From positions 1-64,000 of the forward strand of contig JBDRLU010000068.1 of NCBI GenBank assembly GCA_043812795.1: a DNA stretch of 64,000 bases, given 5' to 3'. Source of the stretch: JBDRLU01 sp043812795 (lineage in GTDB: Bacteria; Chloroflexota; Dehalococcoidia; Dehalococcoidales; UBA2162). Numbering within the stretch: the stretch's first letter is position 1; every line of letters begins with the position of its first letter. The notes beneath the pieces are model-generated. The model made no database searches, had not been told where the DNA came from, and saw nothing but the letters and a program-made list of their open reading frames with translations. Below, in pieces: positions 43,333 through 51,084 of this stretch. The translations under genes were made by a program, and so were the position numbers.

Positions 43333-44475
43333 CTACATGGCCTCCTCGACCAGTTCCGAAATATCTTTAATTTGCAGAACGTCGGCCTTATTGGCCGTCA
43401 GCACACTATCCTTGAAATTGACGACGCAGTACGGGCAGGCCGTCGCCAGAATATCGGCACCCCGCTCAATTGCCTGCTGTACCAGAATATCGGCGAAGCG
43501 CTCGCCCTTCTTTGTTTCCATCCAGATGCGGCCGGCCCCGCCGCCGCAGCACAGGCTTTCGGCGCGGGAAGCCGCCTCGTCCATTAACTCAAGACCAGGA
43601 ATGGCAGCCAGCACCCGGCGTGGTTCGTCATAGATGCCGTTGTGCCGTCCGAGATAACACGGGTCATGGTAGATGACTTTCTTATTCAGGTCTTTAGTGA
43701 ATTTTAGCTTGTCTTCATCAAGCAGTTGCGCCAGATATTGGGTAAAATGAATAACCTTGAAGTTGCCGCCGAGTTTAGGATAATCGTTCTTAAAAGTGGT
43801 ATAGCAGTGCGGCGAGCTAACCATGATTTCTTTTACTCCGCTTTCAGCGAGGACGTCGATATTGCTTTTCGCTAGTTGCTCGAAGAGGCCTTCGTTGCCG
43901 GCCTTACGCACGCTCTCGCCACAACAACTTTCCTTACTGCCCAGAATGCCGAAGTTCTCCCCTATTTTTTGCAGGATACTGGCGGTTGCTTGCGCGATGC
44001 TTCGGGCGTTGGGGTCGTAGGCGGTGGTGCAGCAGGTAAAATATAGGAGGCCGATGCCCTGAGCGAAGGGCTTGATGTCGAGGTCTTCCACCCAATCGGT
44101 GCGGTGCTCGCGGGGCTCGCCCGTCGGGTTGCCGACGCTACCCAGGCTGGCCATGACGCTGCGGAGACTGGCTGGGACCATGCGGTTTTCGACCATGATG
44201 GCCCGCGCCGCCCGCATGATATCGGTGATGCCGACGCCGCGGGGACAACGGCTCATGCAGTGATGGCACGTGGTGCAGAGCCACCAGGCTTCTTCCTCAA
44301 GGTCGAATAAGCCGAACTGTGTCTGGCGCACCATCTTATGCGGGAGAAAAGTCCGCACGGCATTCCACGGACAGGTGGCCGTACACAGGCCACATTGGAA
44401 GCACGGCAAAAGTTTCTCACCGATGGCTTCCTTCATCATGTCGGCGGCTTCTTTAAACGGCGCTACTGTTTCCAA
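43333..44475 (-). CDS. HdrC-HdrB fusion (HdrD/BamD-like) iron-sulfur protein
   Basis: 380 residues. The N-terminus has two [4Fe-4S] motifs, CFQCGLCTATCP and CTTCHHCMSRCP. Two CCG domains follow: CCTTAYDPN with SCCGES, and YHDPCYLGRHNG with LCCGGGAGRIWM. CCG domains bind the noncubane clusters that reduce disulfides in methanogens, and in Bam-type complexes link HdrA to the tungsten subunit. It sits between the AOR cluster and hdrA, as bamD does. Confidence 0.9.
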   Translation of the reverse strand: METVAPFKEAADMMKEAIGEKLLPCFQCGLCTATCPWNAVRTFLPHKMVRQTQFGLFDLEEEAWWLCTTCHHCMSRCPRGVGITDIMRAARAIMVENRMVPASLRSVMASLGSVGNPTGEPREHRTDWVEDLDIKPFAQGIGLLYFTCCTTAYDPNARSIAQATASILQKIGENFGILGSKESCCGESVRKAGNEGLFEQLAKSNIDVLAESGVKEIMVSSPHCYTTFKNDYPKLGGNFKVIHFTQYLAQLLDEDKLKFTKDLNKKVIYHDPCYLGRHNGIYDEPRRVLAAIPGLELMDEAASRAESLCCGGGAGRIWMETKKGERFADILVQQAIERGADILATACPYCVVNFKDSVLTANKADVLQIKDISELVEEAM

Positions 44476-44490
44476 AATGACAATCCTCTT

Positions 44491-44516
44491 TCTGATAGCT
44501 GGCAGCTAATAGCTTT
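44491..44516. repeat. AGCTGATAGCT-type short repeat
   Basis: TCTGATAGCTGGCAGCTAAT followed by AGCTTT lies in the 45-bp gap between the HdrD-like gene and the ThiS/MoaD-like gene, so a dispersed repeat has entered an operon. Confidence 0.55.
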
Positions 44517-44520
44517 ATCT

Positions 44521-44793
44521 TTAGCCTCCCTCGAAGATAGATATTATGTCAAGTATGTCCCCGTCTTCGACCGGCTGATAGATTTCGGTGGAGGTAGCCA
44601 TGTCGCCATTCAGGAAGATGGCGAAATCGCTGCTGAATTTGCCCTCTTTATCGAAAAAGCTTTGCCGTGCATTAGGGTATAACTTCAAGAATTCATCAAG
44701 GCACTGGCCGATGGTCTTTCCCTTTACCTCGGCGTCATTCGACAGATTGGGTAGCGGCGAGATGTAACCATGAAAACAGACCTTTACGCTCAC
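44521..44793 (-). CDS. ThiS/MoaD family protein in the AOR operon
   Basis: 90 residues ending in GG, with the beta-grasp pattern AEVKGKTIGQCLDEF and VEDGDILDIISIFEGG. It probably supplies sulfur for the pterin dithiolene of the tungsten/molybdenum cofactor of the adjacent oxidoreductase. It overlaps the FeS-protein gene by 4 bp. Confidence 0.88.
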   Translation of the reverse strand: MSVKVCFHGYISPLPNLSNDAEVKGKTIGQCLDEFLKLYPNARQSFFDKEGKFSSDFAIFLNGDMATSTEIYQPVEDGDILDIISIFEGG

Positions 44794-45179
44794 TTCTCAG
44801 CCTCGTTTTCATCCTCGACGAGTGTCAGTGTGCCACAAAAACAGACTTTGACGCACTGGGGGTCGGCGGGCTCCCCGCAAAAATCACACTTCAAGGGAAT
44901 CTCCGTATCCGGCTCCTTAAAAATACCCTTGGCCGGGCAGGAAGCCCGACAGAAAATACAGGCATCAACTTGCTGCCCGTCAACGACGACGATATGTTTG
45001 GAATTGCACGAGGCTTCCGTGTACGGCCCGGCGATGACCGGAAGAATAAGGTTCCCCTCGCGGAAGACCCGGATGCGCGACCGTTTCGGATTGGCCTCGC
45101 CGGTGTGGTGGAGCGAGCAGACCAGCTCGCAGACACCGCAGGCTGAGCATTTGGAGGGGTCGATTAATATTTTAGGCAT
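44790..45179 (-). CDS. four-cluster-type ferredoxin partner of AOR (BamC-like)
   Basis: 129 residues with cysteine groups CSACGVCELVC, CIFCRASCP and CDFCGEPADPQCVKVC, typical of polyferredoxin subunits paired with AOR-family enzymes. The N-terminus KILIDPSKC is standard. It lies 13 bp downstream of the AOR gene and occupies the position of bamC. Confidence 0.9.
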   Translation of the reverse strand: MPKILIDPSKCSACGVCELVCSLHHTGEANPKRSRIRVFREGNLILPVIAGPYTEASCNSKHIVVVDGQQVDACIFCRASCPAKGIFKEPDTEIPLKCDFCGEPADPQCVKVCFCGTLTLVEDENEAEK

Positions 45180-45192
45180 AGTTCACTCCCCG

Positions 45193-47010
45193 TCAGAGCA
45201 GTCCCAGTTCAGCCAATTTTTGCGCGTCGGGTACGCCATTAATATCCCACCCCCGCAGCCGGTAAAATTCGGGTAGCATCACGTGAAGCTCGTTTACCTG
45301 TCCCTTGGCCGGGCCGTCCGGCATCGGTTCTTCAAGCATCCGCGGCGGGAGGTTATCGTCGTGGCTGGTTATCCCCGCCTTCAGGTTGAACAGCCGCTCC
45401 AGGTTCCAGATTCTTTCCCCGGCCTGGATTAGAGTATCGGTATCGTAGCCGGCGCCGGTGATGGTTTCGAGCATGGGCAACATGCTATCCGGCTTACCCG
45501 GCGCCTCGGGGCGGGAGGTACGGAAGCAAAGGCCGGCAGAGTCAACCGCTGCCGTGCGGTCCTGCAGCCACTTGATGATGGCTGGTTTACCCTCGATGGC
45601 AAAGGGGTCGGCCATCTCGGAGCGGAGGGAGCTGGCGCGGCAGTGGCAGCCGCCCCGGTTCGAAGTGGCATACCCTAAACCCATCCCCTTCAACGCCCGC
45701 GGGTCGTAACCGGCAAAGCCCTGCTTCTTCGTGCCCATGAATAGCTCGGGGTGGCCGTATTTTTCGGCGGCAGCATAGCCGCCATCGGCCAGTATATCAC
45801 CCAGGCCCTGCCGCAGGCCGGTCATCGTTACCAGTTTGACCATCGCTTCGGCATTACCGAATTCGAGATTGAGTCCGGCTTCTTTTTCGGACAAAAAACC
45901 ACGGTCGTAAAGCTCCATGACACAGGAGACGGCCGTGCCCATCGACATGGTATCCACTCCCAGTTCGTCGCAGATATAGCTGGCCTTGGCGATGGCCGGG
46001 AGACTGGTCACGCCGCAATTGGAACCGAAGAGACAGATGGTTTCGAATTCCGGCCCCTCGCCCTCCCCCTCGAAGCCGGCCGCGCCGACTTTCGTCCACC
46101 GGCCGCAGGCTACCGGACAGGCAAAGCAGGAGACCTTCCGTTTCAAAATAGTATCCCGCAGCGCCTCCCCATTAATCTTAGCGGCCTCGGTAAAGAGGCC
46201 GCCCTGGAAATTCTTAATCGGTATCATGCCCTTGGCCGTGACGGTATTGACCGTCCGTGCCGAGCCCTGGTGGGGGTACGAGTTGGGACTTTCCAGGCTG
46301 GTCTCGGGCGATTTTCTGAATACTTCTAAAAGGTTGTTCACTGCCTCCCGGAAGGCAGTCGTATCGGCGATAGTGATGGATTTTGTGCCCCTCACGGTGA
46401 TAGCCTTCAGGTTCTTAGCCCCCATCACCGCCCCCACGCCCGACCGCCCCGCTGCCCGGTGCCGGTCGTTGATGATGGCGGCAATGTTCGATAGTTTTTC
46501 CCCGGCCGGCCCGATGCAGGCGATACTCGTTTCGCGCGCCTTCCAGTAGTCGCCGATTTCGGTCCGAATCATGTCCTCGGTCTCGCCGGTGGCCTTACCC
46601 CACAGGTGGCGGGCGGGCCGGATATCCACGATATTATTGACAATGGACAAATAGACCGGCTCTTCGGCGCGGCCTTCGATGATGACGGCATCGTAGCCGG
46701 CGAACTTTAGCTGGGAGCCGAAAGCACCGCCCGAGTTGGAGCAGGCAATGACGCCGGTGAGCGGCGACTTGGTGACGACCATATAACGGCTGCCGCCGAG
46801 GGCAACACCGGTGGTCGGGCCGGTAGCGAAGATGAGTTTATTTTTCTCACTCAAGGGGTCGACAGTGGGGTCGACTTCATCGTAGAGGATTTTGGTGCCC
46901 AGCCCCCGCCCCCCGATATACAGTCTGGCTACATTGGCGTCGAGGGATTGTTCCGTACAGACACGTGTGGTCAGATTTACCCGCAGAATCTTGCCGACCC
47001 AGCCGTACAA
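45193..47010 (-). CDS. aldehyde:ferredoxin oxidoreductase family tungsten/molybdenum enzyme
   Basis: 605 residues, typical AOR length. Features are GGRGLGTKILYDEVDP, SGGAFGSQLKFAGYDA, GPAGEKLSNIAAI and the cluster loop CFACPVACG. The family binds bis-pterin W or Mo plus one [4Fe-4S]. Members include aldehyde oxidoreductases and BamB, the dearomatising benzoyl-CoA reductase subunit. The Hdr context fits either an aldehyde/acid interconverting complex or a Bam-like complex. The start is TTG 47010, with GAGGAG upstream. Confidence 0.92.
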   Translation of the reverse strand: MYGWVGKILRVNLTTRVCTEQSLDANVARLYIGGRGLGTKILYDEVDPTVDPLSEKNKLIFATGPTTGVALGGSRYMVVTKSPLTGVIACSNSGGAFGSQLKFAGYDAVIIEGRAEEPVYLSIVNNIVDIRPARHLWGKATGETEDMIRTEIGDYWKARETSIACIGPAGEKLSNIAAIINDRHRAAGRSGVGAVMGAKNLKAITVRGTKSITIADTTAFREAVNNLLEVFRKSPETSLESPNSYPHQGSARTVNTVTAKGMIPIKNFQGGLFTEAAKINGEALRDTILKRKVSCFACPVACGRWTKVGAAGFEGEGEGPEFETICLFGSNCGVTSLPAIAKASYICDELGVDTMSMGTAVSCVMELYDRGFLSEKEAGLNLEFGNAEAMVKLVTMTGLRQGLGDILADGGYAAAEKYGHPELFMGTKKQGFAGYDPRALKGMGLGYATSNRGGCHCRASSLRSEMADPFAIEGKPAIIKWLQDRTAAVDSAGLCFRTSRPEAPGKPDSMLPMLETITGAGYDTDTLIQAGERIWNLERLFNLKAGITSHDDNLPPRMLEEPMPDGPAKGQVNELHVMLPEFYRLRGWDINGVPDAQKLAELGLL

Positions 47011-47048
47011 TGTCCCGCTACTCCTCAGTCCTGGTTAAAACCGTTCCC

Positions 47049-47078
47049 ATTGTATGCGAGACACGGATAATATGTCAA
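47049..47078 (-). promoter_or_regulatory. sigma-70 promoter of the AOR-Hdr-Flx operon
   Basis: On the minus strand: TTGACA (complement of 47073-47078), an 18-bp spacer and TACAAT (complement of 47049-47054). One promoter could drive all nine genes down to 37.1 kb. Confidence 0.8.
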
Positions 47079-47084
47079 TAAAAA

Positions 47085-47158
47085 TAGCTGATAGCTGTCA
47101 GTACTCAGCAAATAGCAAAAAATTTCGAGAAGCTGAAAGCTGTATGCTGATAGCTACT
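47085..47158. repeat. AGCTGATAGCTGTCAG repeat pair
   Basis: Two copies, TAGCTGATAGCTGTCAG (about 47087-47103) and AAGCTGTATGCTGATAGCTA (about 47136-47155), lie immediately upstream of the AOR promoter. Confidence 0.6.
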
Positions 47159-47239
47159 AGATGGAACAGGAGTACTTTGGTCTTTTCCCATCTCTTGTGC
47201 TAACCTTTTACCGGTACTGATTGAACGTGGGAGGATTAC

Positions 47240-47629
47240 ATGGATAATTCTATTCAAAGAGGCAGGCAAACAGGCCAGAAGATATGGGGCAAGGCCAAGT
47301 TCCAGAAGACGGAGAAGTACCTGGGGAATTTGGACCCATACCTGCGGGATATGGCACTGCTTTCCTGGAGCAATTTTGCCCGGCCGGTCCTCGACCTCAA
47401 AACGAGAAGCCTTTGTATGGTAGCCGCCCTGGCGATAACAGGACGAGCGGAGTTGAGGACACATACCTTCGGCGCTCTCAATAACGGTGCCACCCCGGAA
47501 GAAATAAGGGAAGTAATCAGGCAGATGCTGCCTTACGCCGGACTCGCCAATGCCATCGATGCCTTTGCCATCGCCAATAAAGCCATCGCCGAGCACCAGC
47601 CCATCAGCGATAGACCGAAGACTTCTTAG
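47240..47629 (+). CDS. carboxymuconolactone decarboxylase (CMD) family protein
   Basis: 129 residues of the AhpD-like helical CMD fold: TRSLCMVAALAITGRAELRT followed by HTFGALNNGATPEEIREVI. The redox CxxC of AhpD-type peroxidases is absent, which favours a decarboxylase-like or unknown activity. GGGAGG precedes ATG 47240. It is divergent from the AOR operon. Confidence 0.88.
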   Translation: MDNSIQRGRQTGQKIWGKAKFQKTEKYLGNLDPYLRDMALLSWSNFARPVLDLKTRSLCMVAALAITGRAELRTHTFGALNNGATPEEIREVIRQMLPYAGLANAIDAFAIANKAIAEHQPISDRPKTS

Positions 47630-47648
47630 TTTTGAAAAGAGGATTTGG

Positions 47649-47720
47649 AGCGGGAGACGGGGCTCGAACCCGCGACAACCTGCTTGGAAGGCAGGCACTC
47701 TACCACTGAGTTACTCCCGC
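47649..47720 (-). tRNA. tRNA-Gly (TCC)
   Basis: Cloverleaf on the minus strand: acceptor GCGGGAG/CTCCCGC, anticodon stem CCTGC/GCAGG around CTTCCAA, T loop TTCGAGC. No CCA is encoded. Confidence 0.95.
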
Positions 47721-47842
47721 ACGGCTGACCCACACCAAAATTCTACGGCAAAACGGACGGAAAGGCAAGGTGTGTGTTTGACACCCACTACTGCGAGGAC
47801 TACAATCCTGCCAGAAGACGTCTGATATTGAGATGGTGAAGG

Positions 47843-47926
47843 ATGTTTCTTGGTCTAGGCATTATCGTAATCATTATCATTGTAGCTGTCATCATCTATT
47901 TTTCTACCCGCCGGAAAGACTTTTGA
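47843..47926 (+). CDS. 27-residue single-helix membrane peptide
   Basis: MFLGLGIIVIIIIVAVIIYF followed by STRRKDF: one transmembrane helix and a basic end, the layout of small membrane proteins. Support is the composition alone; GAAGG lies too close to the ATG to be convincing as a ribosome-binding site. Confidence 0.35.
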   Translation: MFLGLGIIVIIIIVAVIIYFSTRRKDF

Positions 47927-48049
47927 GATTAACTGCCATATATTACTACTCTGCCACACCGTCTATTGCTGGGGATAGAATCACTCAATATTAAGAGAGG
48001 ATAAAAGGGGTAAGGCAGAAAAGACCAAGATGAAGAGGGAGCTGAAAAG

Positions 48050-48478
48050 ATGAACACCCAAAATATTTATATTAACATCTTAAGTGAAAATTGGCGTCAT
48101 ATGAGACATCAAGAGACTCAGCGGATGTGGATTGCAAACGTATTTGTGGCACTCGTTGTAGGGGTATCGGCTTATTTAGGTAAAGTTGAATTAGAGGAAC
48201 TTTCTTGGTTTGTTCCTCTCGCTTTTCTTATCATTTCTGTGCTTTGCCTTCTAATCACCCTAAAATTGAACCACATTTTTGGAGTAACTAAAGATGCTAT
48301 TAGTGATATCTTCGAAGACAAGAAGATACTTTTAGAGGACAATTGGGGAAAATACGTCGGAGGTCTCAAATCAAAAGGGAAATGGGAACACCTAAAAGTA
48401 AGGTGTTTATATGTCATTCTTTATTCAATAGCTATAGTAATATCGCTAATACTCTTAGTGTTGACTTTGACTAACTAG
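48050..48478 (+). CDS. four-helix membrane protein, unknown
   Basis: 142 residues: two hydrophobic segments (about 27-43 and 52-70), a soluble middle (KLNHIFGVTKDAISDIFEDK) and a C-terminal helix (about 118-140). AT-rich codon use. No family is recognised. It lies at the head of an AT-rich islet of unknown genes. Confidence 0.6.
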   Translation: MNTQNIYINILSENWRHMRHQETQRMWIANVFVALVVGVSAYLGKVELEELSWFVPLAFLIISVLCLLITLKLNHIFGVTKDAISDIFEDKKILLEDNWGKYVGGLKSKGKWEHLKVRCLYVILYSIAIVISLILLVLTLTN

Positions 48479-48495
48479 AAGGAGTTCAAGGTGCT

Positions 48496-48648
48496 ATAGA
48501 AGAATACGAGTGCGTTCAAGTAGGTCATCACAAGAAGGTTGCAGAAGTTATACGGGAATACTTGATGAATGGCTGGCATCTCCATACGTATCAAGCCACA
48601 GGTCAAGGAGCAGTGGTCACGCATTACCTGCTATTTGAAAGAGGATAG
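48496..48648 (+). CDS. DUF4177-like small protein lacking a canonical start
   Basis: The open frame between TAA (about 48474) and TAG 48648 encodes EEYECVQVGHHKKVAEVIRE, then a GWHL segment and a YLLFERG end. This matches the layout of DUF4177 proteins (EYxxV ... GWxL ... LxR). No ATG, GTG or TTG precedes the conserved part; ATA at 48496 sits where the start methionine would be. It may use a rare start, be decayed, or carry a sequence error. Confidence 0.4.
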   Translation: MEEYECVQVGHHKKVAEVIREYLMNGWHLHTYQATGQGAVVTHYLLFERG

Positions 48649-48702
48649 CTATCAGGACTAACCCTGTAGTATCATTATCTACCGAAAGGGGGAAAGAGTA
48701 AT

Positions 48703-49035
48703 ATGGCAAAATGGCTTTTAGTGGTAGAGACCAGATGTAACGATGCGGCCCGCGAGGCCGAGTTCTGCGAGTGGTATGATAAAACGCACATTCCCGATAT
48801 TTTTGAGACTCCGGGCTTTGTCAGGGCGACACGGTACGAAAATACCGAACCGTCGGAAGGTAAGGGGAAGTTTTTCACCACATACGAAATAGAGACCGAC
48901 GACATCGACGCGCTCCTGAAGAGACATCAAGAAAATATGAGCAAGAAAAGAGCCGCAGGACGGTTCAGCGAGTTACTGGTAGTGGTGTCACGCGGCTTCT
49001 ATAAACAGCTAAGTTCCGTAACCAATAAGAAGTAA
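48703..49035 (+). CDS. dimeric alpha/beta-barrel (EthD/DUF4286-like) protein
   Basis: 110 residues. The layout is beta-strand (WLLVVETRCND), helix with FCEWYDKTHIPDIFETPGF, strand RATRYE and FTTYEIETDDIDALL, typical of ferredoxin-like dimeric barrels. GAAAGGGGG precedes the ATG. Substrate and role are unknown. GC content is closer to the core genome than its neighbours. Confidence 0.7.
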   Translation: MAKWLLVVETRCNDAAREAEFCEWYDKTHIPDIFETPGFVRATRYENTEPSEGKGKFFTTYEIETDDIDALLKRHQENMSKKRAAGRFSELLVVVSRGFYKQLSSVTNKK

Positions 49036-49067
49036 CTAGTGCCTCCGGATAAGCACGTCTGATAATC

Positions 49068-49454
49068 TTACTTTAAAAGACCTTGGCTAGCTTGGTCAAT
49101 CTTAGCTGCCTCTTGGACAAGGCTATTTACAAGCTGGGTTCTGGTTGAATCAATGGTTTTTGCGTTATAAGTATCAAGCATCTTCCTTAGTTGGCCGCAT
49201 GCTTGAAGTACAAGAGTGAAGTATTTATCTAGTAGCTTTTGGTATTCGTTGAAATTAGTTCTGTCTTTATCTGTCGGCCTTGCTATGAAACCATTAACAT
49301 TCTCTAGCTGCTTCTTTATATCACTAATCTCCTTCTCCGCATCCCTTAGCCTGTTCTGCTGAGCCTTTACCTCGGCATCGTCAGTATCTGAACTTGGTAT
49401 TAGTATTTTTTCAATGGGGTCTTTTATCCATTTGTGTATGTCAATGTCTTTCAA
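49068..49454 (-). CDS. coiled-coil hypothetical protein
   Basis: 128 residues. The middle (about 30-60: QQNRLRDAEKEISDIKKQLE) is heptad-patterned; the rest is helical and charged. No family is recognised. It is downstream of another unknown gene on the same strand, 58 bp apart, in an AT-rich islet. Confidence 0.5.
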   Translation of the reverse strand: MKDIDIHKWIKDPIEKILIPSSDTDDAEVKAQQNRLRDAEKEISDIKKQLENVNGFIARPTDKDRTNFNEYQKLLDKYFTLVLQACGQLRKMLDTYNAKTIDSTRTQLVNSLVQEAAKIDQASQGLLK

Positions 49455-49512
49455 TACTTCAACATAGGACGTGATTGGGAGTTTAGCTTGTCTATGAGGA
49501 ATAATATTTCCC

Positions 49513-49869
49513 CTACTTTTTATTCGTAATAAACGAGAAGGTGATACTACTCCATCTATACTCTATACTGTATGTTATTTTACCCAAGTCACTATAATGG
49601 CTGCGATGCTCATAGGTAAAAGACTCTCCGCTTGCCAGATTCACGTGTTTTTCTACATGCAACTCCGGAGATGCTCCAACTCTCAAATTTACTTCTTCAA
49701 AAAATACTTCAGGTAAACGGTCAGATTTTTCAGCCTTATTTGTAACGGTGAATTTGGTAACTAACGGTAAGCCAGGAGAAGATTGATTGTCTTCATAAGT
49801 GTCAACATCAACAACCAGACTGTTGTTAATATCTTCCCAAATACCGGCCAATCCACCTTTTTCCGACAT
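49513..49869 (-). CDS. hypothetical beta-rich protein
   Basis: 118 residues with alternating strands (LVTKFTVTNKAEKSDRLPEV, VEKHVNLASGESFTYEHRS), suggestive of an immunoglobulin-like beta-sandwich. No signal peptide. GGGAGG precedes the ATG. It is probably paired with the coiled-coil gene downstream. Confidence 0.5.
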   Translation of the reverse strand: MSEKGGLAGIWEDINNSLVVDVDTYEDNQSSPGLPLVTKFTVTNKAEKSDRLPEVFFEEVNLRVGASPELHVEKHVNLASGESFTYEHRSHYSDLGKITYSIEYRWSSITFSFITNKK

Positions 49870-49910
49870 CTCCCAACCTCCCTGCGATTAAATTATACGC
49901 GATTTGAATA

Positions 49911-49984
49911 TCGGGGTGAGAGGATTTGAACCTCCGACCTCAGCGTCCCAAACGCTGCGCGCTAGCCAGCTGCGCTACACCCCG
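49911..49984 (-). tRNA. tRNA-Pro (TGG)
   Basis: On the minus strand: acceptor CGGGGTG/CACCCCG, anticodon stem CAGCG/CGCTG around TTTGGGA, T arm GGAGG-TTCAAAT-CCTCT. Discriminator A, no encoded CCA. Confidence 0.95.
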
Positions 49985-50031
49985 CCACCCAAATATTATC
50001 AGAAACGAGGGGCTAAATCTAGTTATTGAAC

Positions 50032-50113
50032 CTCACCCCCTTAGTTCCCCTCTCCTGAAAGGCGAGGGGGGAAGATTGATTAAAGGAAGGGGGCTTCGCC
50101 CCCTTCCTTTAAA
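50032..50113. terminator. GC-rich repeat followed by a strong hairpin terminator
   Basis: 50032-50075 is a copy of the CTCACCCCC...CCCCTCTCC repeat. It is followed by a 13-bp stem, TAAAGGAAGGGGG (50081-50093) with CCCCCTTCCTTTA (50099-50111), loop CTTCG, then AAAATTGTTT. The AT-tailed hairpin would work in both directions, insulating tRNA-Pro from the crotonase gene. Confidence 0.7.
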
Positions 50114-50170
50114 ATTGTTTCTCCTTTTCCAGGGAAGGTAAGGGATTTACTCGGACAAAAGGGTGGCGGG

Positions 50171-50199
50171 TTGTGTTGAAAGGGTGGATTTGATATGAT
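50171..50199 (+). promoter_or_regulatory. promoter of the crotonase-fold gene
   Basis: TTGTGT (50171-50176), a 17-bp spacer and TATGAT (50194-50199). Transcription would start near 50206, which rules out ATG 50195 and supports GTG 50222. Confidence 0.6.
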
Positions 50200-50221
50200 G
50201 ATGCACCGCAAGGAGGCAACC

Positions 50222-50989
50222 GTGGCATTTCAGACCATTATTCAAGACCGGCAGGGCGGGGTGGGGATTATTATTCTTAACCGTCCGGAAAAGCTTAATG
50301 CCCTGACCGCCGGTTTGACCCTGGAATTAGACCAGTGTATTACTCAATTCGAAGCCGATGATTCGGTGAAAGCTATCGTGATTACCGCCGCCGGTGACCG
50401 GGCTTTCTCGTCCGGGTTCGATATTCACGAGATGAGCCATGAATCCGACGCTGACTTTAACGAGCGATTTGCTCTCAACGTCGAGCAATACTGGCACCTG
50501 GCCGTGTGCCATAAACCTACCATCGGCGCCGTCAACGGTCTGGCCTATGGTGCCGGTGCCCTGTTATCGTCCATACTGGACATCCGCATCGGTTGCGAGC
50601 GTACCAGTTTCCGCTTCCTGGGTGCTGCTTACGGCCGGATTAACTCCACCTGGACTTTACCCTTAATTGTTGGTTTACCTATAGCAAAGGAACTCTTGTT
50701 CACGGGCCGGACGGTCGACGCCGAAGAAGCCTTGCGGGTTGGCCTGCTGAACAAACTGGTACCTTCCGCCGAGCTTCTGAAAACCGCCATTGATATGGGG
50801 CAGTCCATCGCTGCGAATAACGCCAAGGCCGTCCAGGAAATCAAGGGAATACTTAGCCGGGATGTAGGCATGTCATTGCGTGAGATGCTTCTTAACGAGG
50901 CACAGACGATAACACAGAACATGCCGGTCCTTCCCCCGACGGAGAGGTTCAAGGGTTTCCTCGACCGCAAGCCAAACGCCCCACAGTGA
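50222..50989 (+). CDS. crotonase-fold protein lacking hydratase glutamates
   Basis: 255 residues of the enoyl-CoA hydratase/isomerase superfamily: IILNRPEKLNALTAGL, FSSGFDIHEM (oxyanion hole) and GLAYGAGALLSSILDIRIG. The two catalytic glutamates of true hydratases (GGGxE and xPExxLG) are replaced by L and G, so hydration of enoyl-CoA is unlikely. Isomerase, thioesterase or another CoA-thioester reaction is possible. GTG 50222 follows AAGGAGG and the promoter at 50171-50199. Confidence 0.85.
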   Translation: MAFQTIIQDRQGGVGIIILNRPEKLNALTAGLTLELDQCITQFEADDSVKAIVITAAGDRAFSSGFDIHEMSHESDADFNERFALNVEQYWHLAVCHKPTIGAVNGLAYGAGALLSSILDIRIGCERTSFRFLGAAYGRINSTWTLPLIVGLPIAKELLFTGRTVDAEEALRVGLLNKLVPSAELLKTAIDMGQSIAANNAKAVQEIKGILSRDVGMSLREMLLNEAQTITQNMPVLPPTERFKGFLDRKPNAPQ

Positions 50990-51084
50990 CCCCCTACTTC
51001 GTGTTCGACCACCCGGAGAAGTGTCCGTCATGACAAAGGGACAAAGGGGGATTTCAAGTCCCTGCCGATAAGGCCGTCCTGAAT

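Noticed and set aside
47649..49984. Integrated element between tRNA-Gly and tRNA-Pro
   Set aside because: The region is AT-rich with unknown genes, but there is no integrase, and no duplicated tRNA 3' end was found.
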